Shown one piece after another: positions 36,288 through 45,723 of a DNA stretch of 64,000 bases; position 1 is the first letter of the stretch; every line of letters begins with the position of its first letter. The notes below the pieces were generated by a model. That model searched no databases and had not been told where the DNA came from. It was given only the letters and a program-made list of their open reading frames with translations. Position numbers and translations under genes: made by a program. The stretch is from the NCBI RefSeq assembly GCF_046844695.1, contig NZ_CP177354.1:5084001-5148000 (forward strand), read 5' to 3'. Source of the stretch: Pokkaliibacter plantistimulans. Lineage in GTDB: Bacteria > Pseudomonadota > Gammaproteobacteria > Pseudomonadales > Balneatricaceae.

Positions 36288-36729
36288 TGTAACCTCCCGG
36301 CATGAGCGCAATGTGTAGTGGTGGTCGATATTATGCTGGCAGGTTGTCGCACGACAGTTGCAAAAAAGCGAGATGAAACCGTCGTCACATCTCGCTTTGC
36401 ATCGAATCCGTCATCTTGCGGCAAACCTTCTGTCTAATCGCTGAGCCCGGCAAAACGGCATACTACCGGAGCGACAATTTGGACAAAGATCGGGATAACA
36501 TCCCCACTGCAGCAGATTGCCCCAATCTGGGGCAGCTAAATCTTGCGTATGATAAACATCCACTTGTGAACTGTCCACCGCTTTAGGCTTCACTTTGCCT
36601 CAGACTTCAATATGCCGGGCTTTTTCCGCATAATGTGCGGCCTTGCAAGGAAGATAACCTGCCAACGCACTGTATTCGCTTCAGTCCATCCGCGATAACA
36701 GCCTTTGCAGCGGCGCCGAGAACGAGATC
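36288..36729. other. Divergent carA-smpB intergenic region
   Basis: The region holds the promoters for carAB-greA (minus) and smpB (plus). On the minus strand it contains a U-tailed hairpin (36398-36362), then a TGTCGTGCGACA palindrome (36356-36345) and the carA ribosome site. Upstream of the hairpin a GTG-started 60-codon frame (36593-36411) has a GAGG site and a Cys-rich stretch (CYPDLCPNCRSGSMPFC). It is not recognised and may be spurious or a leader peptide. Confidence 0.45.
36362..36398 (-). terminator. U-tailed hairpin upstream of carA (terminator or attenuator)
   Basis: Minus strand AGCGAGATG, a 12-base loop and CATCTCGCT run straight into TTTTTT. It is 75 bases before the carA start and 12 bases after the stop of a 60-codon frame. 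Confidence 0.7.
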
Positions 36730-37206
36730 ATGAGCAAGAAGAAAAAGTCGTCATCCGACAACACCATTGCGCAAAACAAACGTGCCCGCCACGACTACCA
36801 TATTGAACAGCGCTACGAGGCAGGCATCGCCTTGATGGGCTGGGAAGTCAAAAGCCTGCGGGCCGGACGCGGCAGTCTCAATGACACCTATGTATTGGTC
36901 AAAGATGGCGAGGTATCACTGGTAGGCACGCATATATCACCGCTGCTGTCCGCCTCATCACACGTCGTGTGCAATCCCACTCGTGAGCGCAAGTTATTAC
37001 TGCACAGCAATCAGATTCGTGAACTGGAAGAGGCTATTGCACAGAAAGGATACACCTGCGTTCCACTGGCCCTGTATTGGAAAGGCCACCTGGTGAAGTG
37101 CGATATCGCCCTGGTAAAAGGCAAAAAACTCTATGACAAGCGTGATGCTGAGAAGGATAGGGATTGGGCGCGCCAGAAAGAGCGCCTGATGAAACACGAC
37201 AAGTAA
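36730..37206 (+). CDS. smpB: SsrA-binding protein SmpB
   Basis: SmpB (158 aa) binds tmRNA and helps it rescue stalled ribosomes. Family blocks are NKRARHDYHIEQRYEAGIAL, GWEVKSLRAGRGSLNDTYV and the basic C-terminal tail KKLYDKRDAEKDRDWARQKERLMK, which mimics the missing anticodon stem. It is divergent from carA. I saw no ssrA gene near it in this window. Confidence 0.97.
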   Translation: MSKKKKSSSDNTIAQNKRARHDYHIEQRYEAGIALMGWEVKSLRAGRGSLNDTYVLVKDGEVSLVGTHISPLLSASSHVVCNPTRERKLLLHSNQIRELEEAIAQKGYTCVPLALYWKGHLVKCDIALVKGKKLYDKRDAEKDRDWARQKERLMKHDK

Positions 37207-37225
37207 TTTATCCAGAGGAAAGGGG

Positions 37226-37252
37226 CGGCCTGCACTCGGCACAGGCCGTCTC
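37226..37252 (+). terminator. Probable terminator after smpB
   Basis: CGGCCTG-CACTCGGCA-CAGGCCG followed by tctcttc. The tail is pyrimidine-rich rather than a U run, so confidence is moderate. Confidence 0.5.
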
Positions 37253-37268
37253 TTCATAGCCACTGCGA

Positions 37269-37718
37269 TCAGACAGCAGGTTCAACCTGCAGAATGTGCA
37301 CCGTGAAGTGTATATCTTTGCCGGCCAGCGGATGATTGAAGTCCACTGTCACCTTATCACCTTCAACAGCCTGCACCACACCGGGCAACTCGCTATTAAT
37401 GGCATCACTGAACGAGATCACCTCGCCCGGCTCAATCACCATCTCCTGAGGAAATTGTTCGCGCTTGAAATACTGCAAATTAGCAGGATTCCACTGGCCA
37501 AACGCATGCTCAGGGGACAACACGAAGGTTTCTCGCTGCCCTGCCTGCAGACCAAGCAACTTCCTCTCGAACCCTTCTAGCAGACTTCCATCTCCCACCA
37601 CAAAGGCGGCAGGAGACCTGTCAAAGTTGGAATCAATAACCTGCCCATCAACCAGACTCAGCGAGAAATGCAACGTCACTCTCGCCCGGCTTTCCACTAC
37701 TACATCACTCGTATGCAT
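37269..37718 (-). CDS. fkpB: FKBP-type peptidyl-prolyl isomerase (SlpA/FkpB)
   Basis: This 149-residue SlyD-like prolyl isomerase/chaperone has the same length as E. coli FkpB. It has an FKBP core (RVTLHFSLSLVDGQVIDSNF, EGFERKLLGLQAGQRETFVLSPEHAFG) with the inserted flap domain (NPANLQYFKREQFP...) and HPLAGKDIHFTVHILQV near the end. It is the last gene of the murJ-ribF-ileS-lspA set; the ispH that often follows is absent. Confidence 0.93.
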   Translation of the reverse strand: MHTSDVVVESRARVTLHFSLSLVDGQVIDSNFDRSPAAFVVGDGSLLEGFERKLLGLQAGQRETFVLSPEHAFGQWNPANLQYFKREQFPQEMVIEPGEVISFSDAINSELPGVVQAVEGDKVTVDFNHPLAGKDIHFTVHILQVEPAV

Positions 37719-37782
37719 TCACCACATCTCATCAAGCCCTCTGCATCAGAACTGCAGAGTTATCAGACTTATCCACCCCTGT

Positions 37783-38295
37783 TCAATGTTGCTGGCGCTG
37801 TCCCGCACCTTTAAAACCCAGCATATCGGGAATTAGCATCAACGCACCCAGAGTGATTGCAGAATCAGCCAGATTGAATGCGGGGAAAAACCAGCCGTTG
37901 TAATGGAACGACAGGAAGTCAACCACGTAACCCAGCAGAATACGATCATGCAGATTCCCCAGCGCCCCACCCAGAATCAAAGCCAGGGCAACAGCATGCC
38001 AATACTGCTTTGACGACAGTTTCATCATCCACAGCAGAATAACAACACTCACCACGACAGCGATGGCTGCAAACAACCAGCGCTGCCAACCACCCGCCGC
38101 AGCCAGAAAGCTGAAGGCAGCTCCGGTATTGTGCAGTAGAGTCAGATCAAACACTGGCAGCACATAGACTGGCTGCGCATAGGTAAGCGATTCGCTTACC
38201 CACGCTTTGGTCACCAAATCCAGCACCACCACCAACACCATCAGCCACAGCCAGCGCAAGTTGCGCAGGTGATAGCCCTCGGGAAGACTCAACAT
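37783..38295 (-). CDS. lspA: Lipoprotein signal peptidase (signal peptidase II)
   Basis: LspA (170 aa) cleaves prolipoproteins ahead of the lipidated cysteine. Four membrane helices are apparent, beginning WLWLMVLVVVLDLVTKAWV. The catalytic aspartates are in GNLHDRILLGYVVDFL and FPAFNLADSAI. It lies directly downstream of ileS, the classical arrangement. Confidence 0.97.
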   Translation of the reverse strand: MLSLPEGYHLRNLRWLWLMVLVVVLDLVTKAWVSESLTYAQPVYVLPVFDLTLLHNTGAAFSFLAAAGGWQRWLFAAIAVVVSVVILLWMMKLSSKQYWHAVALALILGGALGNLHDRILLGYVVDFLSFHYNGWFFPAFNLADSAITLGALMLIPDMLGFKGAGQRQQH

Positions 38296-38348
38296 ATTGC
38301 GAGACTCATTCTACGATTAACAATCACCTGCACACGCTCACCCGACCA

Positions 38349-41219
38349 TCAGGCAAAGAGGCGTCGCTCGCCTTCGCCAGCTACGTTCTCCACACAACGC
38401 CCACACAGGTCATCATGACCCTGATGTGAACCAACGTCCGGGCGATGATGCCAGCAGCGGCCACACTTCTTGTAGTCGGACGCCTTGACTGAAATCAGCA
38501 ATCCTTCCATCTCACTGGGGTCAGCCCCTTCAGCCGCAGACACCGCATTTACAGCAGCAGCCGAGGTCAGAGTAACGAAACGCAGCTCTTCACCGAGAGC
38601 AGACAGCGCCGCAAACAGATCACCTTCACAGAACAATGCCACTTCGGCAGCCAGACCATTCTTGATCACGCCAGCATTACGCTTGTTCTCCAGCTCCTTG
38701 TTGACGGCCTGCTTGGCTTCCAGTACTAGTTCCCAATAAGCCGGAGTGATGACATCCCCCGCATTGAGACGGAACAGACCCTGATACCAGGTTTCAAGGT
38801 GCACAGACTCTGCACGCGTCCCTGGCATAGTCAGCCAGATTTCCTCTGCAGTAAAACTCAGGATAGGTGCAACCCAGCGCACAAGCGCCTCCACCAGATG
38901 GTACATCGCTGTTTGTGCCGAACGGCGTGCCAGACTGTCCTGCTGAGTGGTGTACTGACGATCCTTGATCACATCCAGATAGAAAGAACCAAGATCCAGC
39001 GAGCAGAAGTGATGCACTTTCTGATAGATAGTGAGGAACTGATACTGTTCATAGGCCTGATTAATCTCGTCCTGCAGCTGTGCAGCACGGTCAACCACCC
39101 AACGATCCAATGCCAGCATCGATTCAGGAGCCACCAGGTGCTGCTCAGGAACAAAGCCATTCAGGTTTGCCAGAAGAAAACGCGCGGTATTACGAATACG
39201 ACGATAGGTGTCGGCAGTACGCTTCAGGATTTCATCCGAAACAGCCATGTCGCCGCTGTAATCCGTTGCAGACACCCACAGACGCAGAATATCCGCACCA
39301 TAGGTACTCATTACCGTCTGAGGCACCACAACATTGCCCAGAGACTTGGACATTTTGCGACCTTCCTGATCCACCGTGAATCCGTGAGTCAGCAGCGCCT
39401 TGTAGGGGGCATGCCCATCAATTGCACACCCCGTCAGCAAGGAGGAATGGAACCAGCCACGATGCTGATCTGATCCCTCTAGATAGAGATCCGCACGGGG
39501 GCCATGATCATGTCCCAGACCATGCGAGCCACGCAGCACGTGCCAGTGCGTGGTACCTGAATCAAACCACACATCCAGCGTATCAGAGATCTTGTCGTAT
39601 TGACCGGCTTCCTCGCCCAAAAGCTCAAACGCATCCAGTTTAAACCAGGCCTCGATACCTTCCTGCTCGACACGCTTTGCCACTTCCTCCATCAACTCCA
39701 CGGTACGAGGATGAAGCTCTCCGCTCTCCTTGTGGAGAAACAAGGGAATGGGCACCCCCCAGTTCCGCTGACGGGAGATACACCAGTCAGGACGGTTGGC
39801 AATCATGCTCTGCAGGCGTGGCTTACCCCAGGCGGGAACAAACTGAGTTTGCTCGATCGCATCCAGTGCGCGAGTACGCAGGGTAGCTCCAGATTCAGGC
39901 TGAACGTCCATCCCCACGAACCACTGCGCCGTAGCACGGTAGATGACCGGAGTTTTGTGACGCCAGCAGTGCATATAACTGTGATTGATAGCACTGTGAG
40001 CCAGCAAGGCGCCGACTTCCTGCAACTTTTCAACGATGACGGGATTAGCCTTCCAAATCATCATGCCACCAAAGAAGGGCAGCGAATCTACATAAACACC
40101 ATTCCCTTGTACCGGACTGAGAATCTGATCATTCTCCATGCCGTAACGCTTGCAGGAATGAAAGTCATCTTCACCATAGGCAGGTGCTGAGTGCACAATG
40201 CCAGTACCCGCATCAACAGCAACATAATCAGCCAGATACATCGGCGAGTAGCGCTCATAGAAGGGGTGGCTAAACTTGATCAGCTCCAGCGCCTCACCAG
40301 CACAACTGGCAACCACCTGACCTTCCAGGCCATAACGCTGCAGGCAGCTTTCCACCAGCTCAACAGCCAATAGCAGATACTTGTCACCCACGTCCACCAG
40401 CGCATACTGATGCTCAGGATGCGCATTCAGTGCCTGGTTGGCAGGAATAGTCCATGGCGTGGTCGTCCAGATAACTGCCTGCACTGGCTTGGTCAATTCT
40501 TTCAGACCAAAGGCAGTGATGAGTTTTGCAGGCTCAGCACACACAAAGCCAACATCGATAGCAGGAGACTTCTTGTCTGCATACTCCACTTCAGCTTCTG
40601 CTAGTGCGGATCCACAGTCAAAGCACCAGTTAACAGGCTTCAGCCCCTTGAAGACAAAGCCTTTTTCCACGATACGAGCCAGCGCCCGAATCTCGCCCGC
40701 CTCGTTGGCGAAGCTCATGGTCTTGTAGGGATTATTCCACTCACCCTGAACCCCAAGGCGAATAAAGTCCTGCATTTGACCTTCGATCTGCTCTGCAGCG
40801 TAGAGTCGGCATTGCTCACGCACAGCATCGGGTGATAACAGCTTGCCAGATACTTCAATAGTGCTGCCGTCTTCAGCCTTGACCTTGTGCTTGCTCGTCT
40901 CCACCTTGTGCTCAATGGGCAGACCATGACAGTCCCAGCCCGGCACATAAGGCGCATCAAAGCCCATCATGGTGCGAGACTTGATAATGATATCTTTCAG
41001 GATTTTATTGACCGCATGGCCGATATGGATGCTGCCATTCGCATAGGGCGGGCCATCGTGCAGAATAAAGCGCTTGCGACCTTGGCTCACTTCGCGAATC
41101 TTCTGGTAAAGATCAATTTCTTTCCAGCGCGCCAGCATCTCAGGCTCACGCTGTGGCAGCCCCGCTTTCATCGGGAATGCCGTTTCCGGCAGATTCAGTG
41201 TGCTTTTATAGTCGGTCAT
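38349..41219 (-). CDS. ileS: Isoleucyl-tRNA synthetase
   Basis: IleRS (956 aa) charges tRNA-Ile. The HIGH motif is in PYANGSIHIGHAVNKILKD, KMSKS in EGRKMSKSLGNVV, an editing domain lies between them, and the C-terminal zinc finger is CGRCWHHRPDVG...DLCGRC. The start MTDYKSTLNLPETAFP at 41219 matches pseudomonad homologues; the in-frame GTG four codons upstream directly abuts the ribF stop. It lies between ribF and lspA. Confidence 0.97.
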   Translation of the reverse strand: MTDYKSTLNLPETAFPMKAGLPQREPEMLARWKEIDLYQKIREVSQGRKRFILHDGPPYANGSIHIGHAVNKILKDIIIKSRTMMGFDAPYVPGWDCHGLPIEHKVETSKHKVKAEDGSTIEVSGKLLSPDAVREQCRLYAAEQIEGQMQDFIRLGVQGEWNNPYKTMSFANEAGEIRALARIVEKGFVFKGLKPVNWCFDCGSALAEAEVEYADKKSPAIDVGFVCAEPAKLITAFGLKELTKPVQAVIWTTTPWTIPANQALNAHPEHQYALVDVGDKYLLLAVELVESCLQRYGLEGQVVASCAGEALELIKFSHPFYERYSPMYLADYVAVDAGTGIVHSAPAYGEDDFHSCKRYGMENDQILSPVQGNGVYVDSLPFFGGMMIWKANPVIVEKLQEVGALLAHSAINHSYMHCWRHKTPVIYRATAQWFVGMDVQPESGATLRTRALDAIEQTQFVPAWGKPRLQSMIANRPDWCISRQRNWGVPIPLFLHKESGELHPRTVELMEEVAKRVEQEGIEAWFKLDAFELLGEEAGQYDKISDTLDVWFDSGTTHWHVLRGSHGLGHDHGPRADLYLEGSDQHRGWFHSSLLTGCAIDGHAPYKALLTHGFTVDQEGRKMSKSLGNVVVPQTVMSTYGADILRLWVSATDYSGDMAVSDEILKRTADTYRRIRNTARFLLANLNGFVPEQHLVAPESMLALDRWVVDRAAQLQDEINQAYEQYQFLTIYQKVHHFCSLDLGSFYLDVIKDRQYTTQQDSLARRSAQTAMYHLVEALVRWVAPILSFTAEEIWLTMPGTRAESVHLETWYQGLFRLNAGDVITPAYWELVLEAKQAVNKELENKRNAGVIKNGLAAEVALFCEGDLFAALSALGEELRFVTLTSAAAVNAVSAAEGADPSEMEGLLISVKASDYKKCGRCWHHRPDVGSHQGHDDLCGRCVENVAGEGERRLFA

Positions 41220-41231
41220 TGGGTTCTTCAC

Positions 41232-42188
41232 TCAGGCTGAATAAGTCTCGTCAGCTGCCTCACGACGCTCAAACCAGTTGCGCGCATGAGCAATATCAAG
41301 ATGGATCTGTGTCGTCAGTGCCTGCAGATCAGGAAAGCGCTGCTCGGCACGAATATAATGGCGAAACACAACATCGATGTGCTGACCATAGAGATTGCCG
41401 GAATAATCCAGCAGATGAACTTCAAGATTGGGCTTGATACCCTTCACGGTTGGGCGCATACCAATATTGGCAACTGCCGGCATCGGCAGGTCACCAAGCC
41501 CCAGAACTTCCACAGCAAATACGCCACGCAACGCAGGCTGCTTACCACGCAGGGAGATATTGGCCGTTGGCACGCCAATAGTGCGCCCCAGTTGCTGGCC
41601 ATACTCCACCCTGCCACTGATCGCATAGGAGCGCCCGAGCATTTTCCCCGCCCGGGCCAGTTGTGCCTCTGCAAGCAACTCACGAATTCTAGAGCTACTC
41701 ACCCTCGCACCATGCAGGCTGAAAGTGTGGGTGTTTTCCACCACGAAGCCACAAGCTGTACCAATTTGCTGCAATAGCGTGAAATCCCCCGCCCGATCAC
41801 AGCCAAAACGGAAGTCATCACCCACCACAAAATGCCGCACTCGCAACCCTTCCAGCAGCACTGCGTTCACAAACGACAGCGCAGGCAAAGAGCGCAGCTT
41901 GTCATTGAAGGGCAGGCACAATACCGCATCGATACCCGCTTCCTGCAAATAGCGCACTTTGTCGCGCAGACGAGTAATGCGTGGTGGCGCAGAGGAAATA
42001 TCAAAAAATTCCCTTGGCTGCGGCTCAAAGATAATAGCCAGCGCAGGGCAACCGAGGCGTTCGGCAGCGGCTCTCACCTGCGACAGCACTTTGACATGCC
42101 CAAGATGGACACCATCAAAATTACCGATTGTCGCGACACAGCCTTGGTGCCTCGGCTTCAGATTGTGCAGGCCTCGAATAAGCTCCAT
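41232..42188 (-). CDS. ribF: Bifunctional riboflavin kinase / FAD synthetase
   Basis: RibF (318 aa) phosphorylates riboflavin to FMN and adenylates it to FAD. The N-terminal nucleotidyltransferase has GNFDGVHLGHVKVL and FEPQPREFF. The C-terminal kinase has GRTIGVPTANI, RGVFAVEV, NIGMRPTVKG and EVHLLDYSGNLYG. MELIRGLHNL at 42188 is the likely start rather than the ORF's first Met (42218). Confidence 0.97.
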   Translation of the reverse strand: MELIRGLHNLKPRHQGCVATIGNFDGVHLGHVKVLSQVRAAAERLGCPALAIIFEPQPREFFDISSAPPRITRLRDKVRYLQEAGIDAVLCLPFNDKLRSLPALSFVNAVLLEGLRVRHFVVGDDFRFGCDRAGDFTLLQQIGTACGFVVENTHTFSLHGARVSSSRIRELLAEAQLARAGKMLGRSYAISGRVEYGQQLGRTIGVPTANISLRGKQPALRGVFAVEVLGLGDLPMPAVANIGMRPTVKGIKPNLEVHLLDYSGNLYGQHIDVVFRHYIRAEQRFPDLQALTTQIHLDIAHARNWFERREAADETYSA

Positions 42189-42354
42189 AACGACCAGGGA
42201 ATACCAAGCAGCTCTCAAAGAAGCGGTGGATTATATATGAGCAAGACGCAACAGACCACGGCGCACTGCTTACCTGCACAGCTCGGTCACCAACTGACCA
42301 CCCTGAACTGCCGTTACTGATGCAAACATAACGAATAACCAAGGCTATCACGCC

Positions 42355-43917
42355 TTACGCCGCAGCTCGCAGATGCCTCGGACGCAACCCCGTAGCCAGC
42401 AGCAACGCAGCATAAAGCACGACTCCGGCAACCACTAAAGCAGCCAGATGCCAGGCTCGCTCCATACCATGCCAGGCAAACCAAACCACCTTATCCGGCA
42501 CGACTAGCCAAATCATCACAACCAAACCGCCGTTGGCCACCAGCAATTGCACAGTTCGCTTTGCCCAGCCCACCTGCGCATGCAACAACCCATCGCGATG
42601 GAGATACCACGCCAGGCAGCCTGCATTCATGAATGCCGAAAGCGAAGTTGCCAACGCCAGACCGGCATGAGCGAGAGGCCAGATCAGCAGCAGGTTCATA
42701 ACCATATTGGCCACCATAGCCCAGATACCGATCTTGACAGGTGTACGGGTATCCTGCCGGGCATAAAACCCCGGCGCCAACACCTTGATCAGCATAAAAG
42801 CCAACAAACCCAGACCATAGGCGCGCAAACTCATGGCGCTCATGGCCACATCATGCTCAGTCAGCGCCCCATAATGAAACAATGAAATCAACAGAGGCTC
42901 TGCCAGCATCACCAGAGCCAACGAAGCCGGAATACCAATCAGCAGAATCATGAAGATGGCCCAATCCAGCGTTCGCGCAAAGTCCTCCTGTGAACGACTG
43001 GCATGCTGACGCGACAAACTGGGCAGTATCACTGTTGCTATCGCAATACCGAACACACCGAGTGGCAACTCAGATAACCGGTCAGAAAAATACAGCCAGG
43101 ACACACTGCCAGTTTGCAGAAACGACGCCAGCACAGTGTCCAGCAACAGATTTATCTGACTGACCGACACACCAAACAAGGCGGGCAGCATCAACTTGAG
43201 AATCCGGCGCACACCCTCATGCTGAAAATCAGGCCGAGGCACTGGCAGCAATCCCAGACGATAGAGAAACGGCAACTGAAAGGTGAACTGTACCGCACCG
43301 GCGATCAACACTCCCCAGGCCAGCGCCATTACCGGGGTTTGCATCTGCGGAGCCAGCCATAATGCCGTACATATCATGCACACATTCAACCAGACCGGCG
43401 TAAATGCAGGCACAGCAAACTGCTTGTAAGCATTGAGAATACTGCCAGAAAACGCCGTCAGCGAGATCAGCAGCAGGTAAGGAAAGGTAATACGCAGCAT
43501 CTCCACAGCCAAAGCAAACTTCTGTGGATCTGCATTAAACCCCGGAGCAAATATCCAGGTAATATAGTGCGCCCCCAGCATGGCAAGCAGCGTTACAAGC
43601 AACAGGCTCAGGCCCAGCGCTCCCGCTACACTGTCAACCAGTCGCTTAATGTCAGCTTTGGTGACTTTGGTTTGATACTCAGCCAGCACAGGCACAAAAG
43701 CCTGATTGAACGCCCCTTCAGCAAACAAGCGGCGCAGAAAATTGGGAATTTTAAACGCTACAAAAAATGCATCCGCCCCGGTACCAGCACCAAATGCAGC
43801 GGCGATGACCATGTCCCGGACCAAACCCAGCACACGTGACACCATGGTCATAATACCCACCACAGCACTGCTTCTCAGCAAACCCACCTGCCGTGGCTTA
43901 TCGACTAACTCAGCCAT
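42355..43917 (-). CDS. murJ: Lipid II flippase MurJ
   Basis: MurJ (520 aa) flips the peptidoglycan precursor lipid II across the inner membrane. It is a polytopic MOP-superfamily protein with ~14 hydrophobic helices; the N-terminal SAVVGIMTMVSRVLGLVRDM and FFVAFKIPNFLRRLFAEGAF are diagnostic. It is divergent from rpsT and upstream of ribF, as in other gammaproteobacteria. Confidence 0.97.
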   Translation of the reverse strand: MAELVDKPRQVGLLRSSAVVGIMTMVSRVLGLVRDMVIAAAFGAGTGADAFFVAFKIPNFLRRLFAEGAFNQAFVPVLAEYQTKVTKADIKRLVDSVAGALGLSLLLVTLLAMLGAHYITWIFAPGFNADPQKFALAVEMLRITFPYLLLISLTAFSGSILNAYKQFAVPAFTPVWLNVCMICTALWLAPQMQTPVMALAWGVLIAGAVQFTFQLPFLYRLGLLPVPRPDFQHEGVRRILKLMLPALFGVSVSQINLLLDTVLASFLQTGSVSWLYFSDRLSELPLGVFGIAIATVILPSLSRQHASRSQEDFARTLDWAIFMILLIGIPASLALVMLAEPLLISLFHYGALTEHDVAMSAMSLRAYGLGLLAFMLIKVLAPGFYARQDTRTPVKIGIWAMVANMVMNLLLIWPLAHAGLALATSLSAFMNAGCLAWYLHRDGLLHAQVGWAKRTVQLLVANGGLVVMIWLVVPDKVVWFAWHGMERAWHLAALVVAGVVLYAALLLATGLRPRHLRAAA

Positions 43918-44071
43918 ACTATTGAAGACTCACTTGTAGCCAGCACATTACCGCCCTGCAAAGCCCACTTAACAGACGCCATCAGGGCCAAATCGGAGAG
44001 CGAGCATGATACGCCAATGCCCTCCCATTGTGAGCAGTTTCCCGCCAGATAAAATTGCAGCCGATATGTGG

Positions 44072-44100
44072 TTGACTTTCAACCAGCCTATGGGGATAAT
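44072..44100 (+). promoter_or_regulatory. Sigma70 promoter for rpsT
   Basis: TTGACT (44072-44077), a 17-base spacer and GATAAT (44095-44100). It lies 60 bases before the rpsT start codon. Confidence 0.8.
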
Positions 44101-44160
44101 TTCGGGCCTTCAAATTGGCATAAACACACACCTTTTCTGGAATTCTCGAGGAGCCGGATT

Positions 44161-44433
44161 GTGGCAAATTCCGCAGGATCTAAAAAGCGTGCACGCCAGG
44201 CCGAGAAGCATCGCCAGCAGAATGCTAGCATGCGCTCCATGGTACGCACCTATCTGAAGAAAGTAGTCAACGCTGTTGAGGCGGGTAACGCAGAAGCAGC
44301 CAAAGCTGCCTACGAGGTTGCTGTACCCGTTCTGGATCGCGCTGCTGACAAAGGCCTGTTCCACAAGAACAAAGCTGCACGTCATAAGAGCCGTCTGAAT
44401 GCTGCTATCAAGAATCTGGCTACTGCTGCCTAA
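44161..44433 (+). CDS. rpsT: 30S ribosomal protein S20 (GTG start)
   Basis: S20 (90 aa) binds 16S rRNA helices 9 and 44. The sequence ANSAGSKKRARQAEKHRQQN and the helical RSRLNAAIKNLA-type end identify it. Translation begins with GTG, 7 bases after GAGGAG; E. coli rpsT also uses a non-AUG start as part of weak-initiation autoregulation. It is divergent from murJ and followed by a terminator. Confidence 0.97.
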   Translation: MANSAGSKKRARQAEKHRQQNASMRSMVRTYLKKVVNAVEAGNAEAAKAAYEVAVPVLDRAADKGLFHKNKAARHKSRLNAAIKNLATAA

Positions 44434-44463
44434 GACTTGATCGTACATCAAGATCTCACAATG

Positions 44464-44487
44464 AAACCGGCCATGTGCCGGTTTTGT
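44464..44487 (+). terminator. Terminator after rpsT
   Basis: AAACCGGC-CATGT-GCCGGTTTT followed by gttgtttt, 30 bases past the stop. Confidence 0.85.
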
Positions 44488-44527
44488 TGTTTTAACCCCA
44501 GACAAAACCCCACCAGACCCCAGATAT

Positions 44528-44562
44528 AAAAAATGGTGACAGCTCACGCCACCACCATTCTT
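44528..44562 (-). terminator. Terminator after proB
   Basis: Minus strand AATGGTG...CACCATT followed by TTTTTTAT, 28 bases past the proB stop; it ends the rplU-rpmA-obgE-proB unit. Confidence 0.7.
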
Positions 44563-44589
44563 TTACAACATTCCAAGCGATACCAGCAC

Positions 44590-45714
44590 TCAACTCAGAA
44601 CCAGGTTATCCCTGTGCACCAATTCCGGCTCAGCGCTGTAACCCAGCACCTCAGCAATCTCTCGTGAGGAATGACCGAGAATCAACCGCGCCTCTTCAGC
44701 AGAATAACCCACCAGACCGCGTGCAATCACCTCACCCGCCGCATCAACACACAGCACCATTTCACCACGAGAAAACTCACCTTCCACCGCAGTAACACCG
44801 ACAGGCAGCAAGCTCACACCCGACTCGCGCACCGCTCTCACCGCACCAGCATCCAGAATCAGCTTTCCTTTAGCTTTCAGATGACCAGCCAGCCATTGCT
44901 TACGCGCCGCCTGAGGTGATTGTTCAGATGTCAGCATGGTGCCCAGCACTTCACCCTGATGCAAGCGACGCAACACATCCGGCTCACGCCCACTGACTAT
45001 AATGGTCGCCGCCCCAGAGCGCGCAGCAACCTTCGCCGCCCTGACCTTGGTCAGCATTCCACCCCGCCCCAGCAACCCGGCACCACCACCGGCCATCACC
45101 TCAAGAGAGGCATCACCCGCACTCGCTTCAGACACAAACTCAGCATCAACATGCTTACGCGGATCTTTGGTAAATAAACCCTGCTGATCCGTCAGAATCA
45201 CCAACACGTCAGCCACTATCAGATTTGCAACCAGTGCCCCGAGTGTATCGTTGTCACCAAAACAGATTTCACTGGTAACCACGGTATCGTTCTCATTGAT
45301 GACCGGCACCACTCCCCACTCAACCAGACCACGCAGGGTACTGCGTGCATTCAGATAGCGGGTGCGATTGGAAAGGTCATCGTGCGTCAGCAACACCTGC
45401 GCTGTGTGCAGCCCGTGGCGCGAAAAGCTGGACTCCCAGACCTGCACCAATCCCATCTGCCCTACGGCAGCGGTAGCCTGCAGCTGGAAAAGCTCGCGCG
45501 GTCGCTCCTTCAAACCCAGCCGGGACATACCTGCCGCCACCGCCCCCGAAGAGACCAGCACCAGCTCCACCCCTTCTTTGTGCAACGCTGCCAACTGATC
45601 AACCCAGCCAGCTATCGCCGCCTCGTCGAGACCGCGACCATCATTGGTCAACAAAGAACTGCCGATTTTGACCACCCAGCGCTTTGACTGAGCCAGCTTA
45701 CCGCGCTTATTCAC
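44590..45714 (-). CDS. proB: Glutamate 5-kinase
   Basis: ProB (374 aa) phosphorylates glutamate in the first step of proline synthesis and is usually feedback-inhibited by proline. The amino-acid-kinase domain has VVKIGSSLLT, LVSSGAVAAGM, NENDTV and GTGGMLTKV-like GRGGMLTKVRAAK. A C-terminal PUA domain follows (~residues 275-365). It is downstream of obgE (9 bases); proA is not in the window. Confidence 0.96.
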   Translation of the reverse strand: MNKRGKLAQSKRWVVKIGSSLLTNDGRGLDEAAIAGWVDQLAALHKEGVELVLVSSGAVAAGMSRLGLKERPRELFQLQATAAVGQMGLVQVWESSFSRHGLHTAQVLLTHDDLSNRTRYLNARSTLRGLVEWGVVPVINENDTVVTSEICFGDNDTLGALVANLIVADVLVILTDQQGLFTKDPRKHVDAEFVSEASAGDASLEVMAGGGAGLLGRGGMLTKVRAAKVAARSGAATIIVSGREPDVLRRLHQGEVLGTMLTSEQSPQAARKQWLAGHLKAKGKLILDAGAVRAVRESGVSLLPVGVTAVEGEFSRGEMVLCVDAAGEVIARGLVGYSAEEARLILGHSSREIAEVLGYSAEPELVHRDNLVLS

Positions 45715-45723
45715 GCTTACTCC

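Noticed and set aside
37207..37268. Possible ssrA (tmRNA) gene next to smpB
   Set aside because: Only a short hairpin is present; no tRNA-Ala-like ends or tag-peptide frame were seen.
42339..42356. Small hairpin AAGGC...GCCTT near the murJ stop
   Set aside because: Five-base stem without a U tract; too weak to call a terminator.
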